Shown here one piece after another: positions 7,406 through 10,978 of a stretch of DNA of 10,978 nt. The translations under genes were made by a program, and so were the position numbers. How positions within the stretch are numbered: the stretch's first letter is position 1; each line of letters opens with the position of its first letter. The stretch is from SLSG01 sp041690235 (GTDB lineage: Bacteria > Bacteroidota > Bacteroidia > Bacteroidales > UBA7960). Location of the stretch: assembly GCA_041690235.1 (NCBI GenBank), contig JAWLHS010000064.1, positions 1 to 10,978 on the forward strand. Reading direction: 5' to 3'. A model generated the notes under the pieces. That model did not search any database. It was not told where the DNA came from and saw nothing but the letters and a program-made list of their open reading frames with translations.

Positions 7406-8596
7406 ATGATGGAGGATATTTTTAACAAAATTAAGGCCCTCGCCGGGACGTACAGAAACTATACCGCAGAAAACCTCTCCCGCCTGGTCCGCCTGAAATC
7501 ACTGAGCCTCCGGGAGGAGGACGTGCAACAGGAACTGATCCGGCAAATGGAAAGGGCCGGTTTTGATGAGATCCGACTCGACGGACTCGGTAATGTGATT
7601 GGCCGCATTGGTTATGGGAAGAAGGTGTTGGCGTTCGACGGACATATGGATACGGTCGATACAGGGCAAGCGGGGAACTGGCATTTCGACCCCCTGGGCG
7701 GCGAGATCAAAGACGGTTTTGTTCACGGTCGCGGCTCAGTCGACCAGAAAGGAGGGGTGGCGGCCTTTGTCACAGCAGGGAGAATCTTAAAGGAGCTGGG
7801 TTTTGACAGGGATCTAAGCATCTATTTCGTGGGCAGCGTCATCGAAGAGGATTGCGACGGCCTTTGCTGGAAATACCTTGTGGAGGAAGAAGGCCTCAGG
7901 CCGGATTACGTGATCAGCACCGAACCCACGAACCTGAATATCTACAGGGGTCAGAGGGGCCGGATGGAAATGCAGGTGAGTTTTTACGGGGTATCCTCCC
8001 ATGGATCGGCCCCCGAACGAGGCAAAAATGCCATCTACATGGCAGCGAGGGCTGCCCTTGAAATCGAAAAGCTCAACGAACGCCTTGCGGAGGATCCCTT
8101 TCTGGGAAAAGGCAGCATCACCATTTCGGAAATCATTTCCGAAAGTCCCTCCCTCTGCGCCGTATCCGACTATGCCCGGATTCACCTGGACCGTCGTCTG
8201 ACCTGGGGTGAGACCAGGGAATCGGCCATGGAGGAAATTGAAGACCTGGTCAAAGGCATGAACGCCAAGGTTGAGACCCTGGAGTACAGGGAGAAGGCGT
8301 TCACCGGACTGGAATATGGCATGGAAAAATACTACCCGACCTGGAAAATTCCGGAGGACCATGAGATTGTACAAACGGGTGTACGCAGTTATGAAAAGCT
8401 ATTTGGGAAGGCGCCGCTGATCGACAAATGGACTTTCTCTACCAACGGAGTAACCATCAACGGTTATTACGGAATCCCGGTCATCGGCTTTGGCCCCGGA
8501 AACGAGGTGATGGCCCATGCCCCCGATGAACGGCTGCCCATTGACCACCTGGTCGCAGCGACCGCTTTTTATGCGGCCTTTGCCTACGAATTGTAA
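7406..8596 (+). CDS. ygeY: YgeY-family selenium-metabolism-linked hydrolase (M20 family)
   Basis: Metal-dependent hydrolase of 396 residues from this start, of the M20 subfamily that co-occurs with selenium-dependent molybdenum hydroxylases; E. coli YgeY is about 403 residues. Numbered from the ATG at 7406, metal and catalytic residues are AFDGHMDTV (His80, Asp82), GRGSVDQKGG (Asp113), SVIEED (Glu147, Glu148), STEPT (Glu173), SSHGSAPERG (His199) and VMAHAPDE (His371). The segment DKWTFSTNGVTINGYYGIPV (340-359) also fits this subfamily. ATGs at 7406 and 7409 are both possible. The reading frame continues upstream to a TTG at 7316, but that extension is A-rich, Lys-heavy and unlike family members. 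A peptidase or deacylase activity on a purine-derived intermediate is the usual proposal; the substrate is not established here. ygeW follows after 47 bases on the same strand, indicating an operon. Confidence 0.93.
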   Translation: MMEDIFNKIKALAGTYRNYTAENLSRLVRLKSLSLREEDVQQELIRQMERAGFDEIRLDGLGNVIGRIGYGKKVLAFDGHMDTVDTGQAGNWHFDPLGGEIKDGFVHGRGSVDQKGGVAAFVTAGRILKELGFDRDLSIYFVGSVIEEDCDGLCWKYLVEEEGLRPDYVISTEPTNLNIYRGQRGRMEMQVSFYGVSSHGSAPERGKNAIYMAARAALEIEKLNERLAEDPFLGKGSITISEIISESPSLCAVSDYARIHLDRRLTWGETRESAMEEIEDLVKGMNAKVETLEYREKAFTGLEYGMEKYYPTWKIPEDHEIVQTGVRSYEKLFGKAPLIDKWTFSTNGVTINGYYGIPVIGFGPGNEVMAHAPDERLPIDHLVAATAFYAAFAYEL

Positions 8597-8643
8597 TTCC
8601 TTTGTGCCTTTATTGTAGAATATTGAATGGATTCATTGTGGAA

Positions 8644-9837
8644 ATGAGAGACATTATTGAACAACTTAGCGGACAGAAAAACGGACTCTTTGGCAAGGAC
8701 TTTCTATTGACCTGGGAGAAAAGCCCGGAAGACCTCCTGATGATATTGAAAGTGGCTGCAGCATTGAAAGCCATGCGTGAGAAAAACATCTCCACCAGGG
8801 TGTTTGACTCCGGCCTGGCCGTGTCGAATTTCAGGGACAAATCGACCCGTACCCGCTTTTCGTTTGCCTCGGCCAGTAATTTACTGGGACTGGCGGTGCA
8901 GGACCTGGATGAGGAAAAATCGCAAATCTCACACGGAGAAACGGTGCGCGAAACAGCCAATATGGTTTCCTTTTTGTCCGATTATATCGGCATTCGCGAT
9001 GATTTGTTTTTGGGTGAAGGCAACAAGTACATGCGTGAAGTGGCCGGGTCGCTCGACGAGGGTTTTGCCTGTGGCGTTCTGCCGGTGCGGCCGGGCGTGA
9101 TCAACCTGCAGTGCGACATGGACCATCCAACGCAAAGCATGGCCGACCTGATGCATCTGGAGCATCAATTCGGTTCGCTCGAAAAGCTGAGGGGAAAAAA
9201 GATCGTGATGAGCTGGGCGTATTCACCAAGTTATGGCAAACCACTGTCTGTTCCCCAGGGCATCATTGCACTGATGTCACGATTCGGAATGGACATTGAA
9301 CTGGCCTACCCCGAAGGATACGATCTGATTCCTGAAATTACCCAACTGGCCAGGGACAATGCGAAACAGGGTGGAGGCCGTTTTACAATCAGCCATTCCA
9401 TGGAGGAGGCCCTGAAGGATGCCGACATTGTGTATCCAAAAAGCTGGGCCCCTTTTCACATCATGGAAGAACGTACCCGGCTGCTCTTGGGAGGCGACAG
9501 GAAGGGCTTGCAGGAACTGGAGCAGCAATGCCTTGCCAACAACGCAAAATTCAAGGACTGGGAATACAATCAGGCGGGCATGAAGCTGACAAAAAACCAG
9601 GATGCCCTGTATATGCACTGCCTTCCCGCTGATATCTCCGGGGTTTCCTGCAAAGAGGGAGAGGTGGCGGCCGAAGTATTCGAGAAATACCGCATCCGCA
9701 CCTACCTGGAAGCCGGTTTCAAGCCCTATATCATTGCGGCCATGATGTTCACCCAGCGGTTTGAGGAGCCTGGGACCGTTCTCGGGGCCTTATTGGAGCG
9801 AGGGGGACCACGGGTGGCCGGAGCGCTGCTAACTTAG
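8644..9837 (+). CDS. ygeW: YgeW-type knotted carbamoyltransferase
   Basis: Carbamoyltransferase of 397 residues, almost exactly the length of E. coli YgeW (396), and recognisably the same protein along its whole length. It belongs to the ornithine/aspartate carbamoyltransferase superfamily, which forms trimers with a C-terminal knot. The carbamoyl-phosphate loop FRDKSTRTRFSF is at 63-74, HPTQSMADL at 161-169 and the catalytic-loop MHCLPADISGVSC at 324-336. YgeW-specific stretches include DFLLTWE, DLDEEKSQISHGETVRETAN, MSWAYSPSYGKPLSVPQG and DADIVYPKSWAP. These separate it from true ornithine carbamoyltransferase. The ATG at 8644 gives the family length; a GTG at 8638 adds two residues and a TTG at 8602 is unlikely. 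No Shine-Dalgarno sequence is present. It is the second gene of a ygeY-ygeW unit. The acceptor substrate is not certain, but a purine or ureido catabolic role is inferred from context. Confidence 0.95.
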   Translation: MRDIIEQLSGQKNGLFGKDFLLTWEKSPEDLLMILKVAAALKAMREKNISTRVFDSGLAVSNFRDKSTRTRFSFASASNLLGLAVQDLDEEKSQISHGETVRETANMVSFLSDYIGIRDDLFLGEGNKYMREVAGSLDEGFACGVLPVRPGVINLQCDMDHPTQSMADLMHLEHQFGSLEKLRGKKIVMSWAYSPSYGKPLSVPQGIIALMSRFGMDIELAYPEGYDLIPEITQLARDNAKQGGGRFTISHSMEEALKDADIVYPKSWAPFHIMEERTRLLLGGDRKGLQELEQQCLANNAKFKDWEYNQAGMKLTKNQDALYMHCLPADISGVSCKEGEVAAEVFEKYRIRTYLEAGFKPYIIAAMMFTQRFEEPGTVLGALLERGGPRVAGALLT

Positions 9838-9880
9838 ACCGGAAGCCGGGCCAGGATCGGGAATAACCGGAAGGGCTGCA

Positions 9881-10978
9881 TCAGGCTCTGCCGCCACGGT
9901 ACAGAAACTCTCCCAGGGGCGCTTCGGCCATACGTCCCTGTTCAACCACAACCTTCCCGCGGGCGATCACGTACTCAGGGCTTCCCTTGACCGGAAAACC
10001 TTCGTAAATATTGTGGTCACAATGCATGTGGTGGCTCCCGGCAGAGATGATGGCTTCGGTGGTGGGGTTCCAGAGGACCAGGTCTGCATCGGCCCCCGGC
10101 TCCAGGTTTCCCTTCCGGGGCGAAAGGCCGAAAATTTCTGCTGCCCCGGCCGAGACAAGCTCCACAAAACGGTGAATGCTGATCCGGCCTTCCAACACGC
10201 CATAGGTGTATAGCAATGCCAACCGATGCTCCACCCCTCCGGCTCCGTTGGCGATTTTGCGGAAATCATTCAGTCCCGAGGCTTTCTGCTCCATCATAAA
10301 CGGGCAATGATCGGTTCCAACCACCTGTATGGTCCCGTCGGCAAGGCCTTCCCAGAGGGCTTCACGATCGGATGCGCCCCGGAGCGGCGGACTCAGCACA
10401 AAGGGGGCCGCGGTTTCAAAATCTCCCTGGTAGTTGGATTCGTCCAGCAGCAAATGATGGGGACAGACCTCTGCATAAACAATCTGGCCTTTCCCCCTGG
10501 CCTTCCGGATGTGTTCTACCGAGTCTTTTGCAGAGACATGAACGATGTATACCGGGCAGCCCGTTCTTTTCGCCAGCTCAATGACTTTTTTTACTGCATC
10601 GCTTTCGGTGTGGGGCGGCCGGCTAAGCGGATGTGCATCGGGGCCGTGATGACCCCGGGCGAACAGGCGGTTGCGCAATTCTTCAATGGAGTCGCCCAAC
10701 TCGGCATGAACCGTTACCAGGCCCCCTGCCCCGCCTACAACGGCCATTACTCTTTCGAGCACCTCATCGCCGATCCCGATGGCGTTTTTATAGGCCATAT
10801 ACACCTTGAATGAACTGACTCCCGATGCCATGCAGGTTGCTATCTCGAGGGGCAGGCTGTCGCGCCACTCAACCGGACTCACATGAAAGCCGTGGTCGGC
10901 CAGGGCATTTTCGGCCTCTTTCTTCCGCAGACCAAGGGCAAACGGCAGGGACTGCCCGCGTTGCGGGGTCACAAAATC
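9881..10978 (-). CDS. hyuA: Dihydropyrimidinase/hydantoinase-type cyclic amidohydrolase (5'-partial)
   Basis: Cyclic-amide hydrolase of the dihydropyrimidinase/D-hydantoinase group, which opens hydantoin- or dihydropyrimidine-type rings. The frame is open through the right edge, so the GTG at 10972 is not the start. About 95 N-terminal residues are missing, including the HxH metal pair. In the visible 365 residues, numbered from that GTG, are SFKVYMAYK with the Lys expected to be carbamylated (Lys56), VTVHAE (His89), VHVS (His145), EVCPHHLLLDES (168-179), VVGTDHCPF with metal Asp221, and the closing PRKGNLEPGADADLVLW. These suit dihydropyrimidinase/hydantoinase better than allantoinase or dihydroorotase. 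It converges on ygeW with 43 bases between and no clear terminator; the motif CCGGAAG occurs twice there (9839 and 9867). Beside ygeW and ygeY it corresponds to E. coli hyuA, though here it is on the opposite strand. Confidence 0.92.
   Translation of the reverse strand, partial: DFVTPQRGQSLPFALGLRKKEAENALADHGFHVSPVEWRDSLPLEIATCMASGVSSFKVYMAYKNAIGIGDEVLERVMAVVGGAGGLVTVHAELGDSIEELRNRLFARGHHGPDAHPLSRPPHTESDAVKKVIELAKRTGCPVYIVHVSAKDSVEHIRKARGKGQIVYAEVCPHHLLLDESNYQGDFETAAPFVLSPPLRGASDREALWEGLADGTIQVVGTDHCPFMMEQKASGLNDFRKIANGAGGVEHRLALLYTYGVLEGRISIHRFVELVSAGAAEIFGLSPRKGNLEPGADADLVLWNPTTEAIISAGSHHMHCDHNIYEGFPVKGSPEYVIARGKVVVEQGRMAEAPLGEFLYRGGRA

Noticed and set aside
7814..8374. Minus-strand open frame (186 residues) opposite ygeY
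   Set aside because: Fully inside ygeY on the opposite strand, with no family resemblance and no independent signals.
8602..8643. N-terminal extension of YgeW from a TTG codon
   Set aside because: The ATG at 8644 gives 397 residues, matching the known family length; the extension has no family similarity.
8602..9837. Annotation as ornithine carbamoyltransferase (argF)
   Set aside because: The length of about 397 residues and YgeW-specific segments (MSWAYSPSYGKPLSVPQG, DADIVYPKSWAP), plus ygeY next door, exclude a standard arginine-pathway enzyme.
9838..9880. Terminator between ygeW and hyuA
   Set aside because: CCGG segments could form a 4-base stem, but there is no T-run on either side; the GC-rich spacer gives no canonical structure.
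10226..10813. Plus-strand open frame (195 residues) opposite hyuA
   Set aside because: Antisense to conserved hydantoinase motifs; no recognisable protein features.

Overview
The window holds nine protein-coding genes, two of them cut by the window edges, and no RNA genes, insertion sequences or CRISPR arrays that I can see. It looks like chromosomal DNA of a Bacteroidota member of roughly 50% GC, possibly an anaerobic Bacteroidales-type organism. Four things point that way. The interior genes lack Shine-Dalgarno sequences, and several starts follow A-rich leaders. One upstream region carries a match to the Bacteroidota -7 element TAnnTTTG. The DsbD, MBL-fold and family 9 glycosyltransferase proteins resemble Bacteroidota versions. 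The TolC-type protein has an FAQ-type signal peptide end. The assignment is an inference from these traits, not from a marker gene.

Layout. Positions 1-1627 (+) hold most of a DsbD-type thiol:disulfide interchange protein, with its N-terminus outside the window. It converges on an M20-family amidohydrolase at 1654-2856 (-). A 150-base divergent region separates that gene from a small MBL-fold metallohydrolase at 3007-3654 (+). Its stop codon interlocks with the stop of a family 9 glycosyltransferase at 3651-4655 (-). Upstream of that gene on the same strand are a TolC-family outer-membrane protein (4800-6281) and an XdhC/CoxI-type molybdoenzyme maturation factor (6274-7251), which overlap by 8 bases.

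A second divergent region (7252-7405) leads to ygeY (7406-8596, +) and ygeW (8644-9837, +). These converge on a partial dihydropyrimidinase/hydantoinase-type gene (9881-10978, -).

The right-hand third is the most informative part. XdhC, YgeY, YgeW and a HyuA-type hydrolase together match the accessory gene set found in enterobacteria and clostridia around selenium-dependent molybdenum hydroxylases and anaerobic purine/urate breakdown (the E. coli ygeW-ygeX-ygeY-hyuA-ygfK-ssnA region). The hydroxylase subunits, ygeX, ssnA, ygfK and selenium-handling genes are not in the window and may lie beyond the right edge. If so, XdhC would mature the Mo enzyme that oxidises the purine, HyuA would open a cyclic amide, and YgeW and YgeY would act on later ureido or amino acid-like intermediates. 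Their exact substrates are not settled by this sequence. The left two thirds are ordinary housekeeping and envelope functions.
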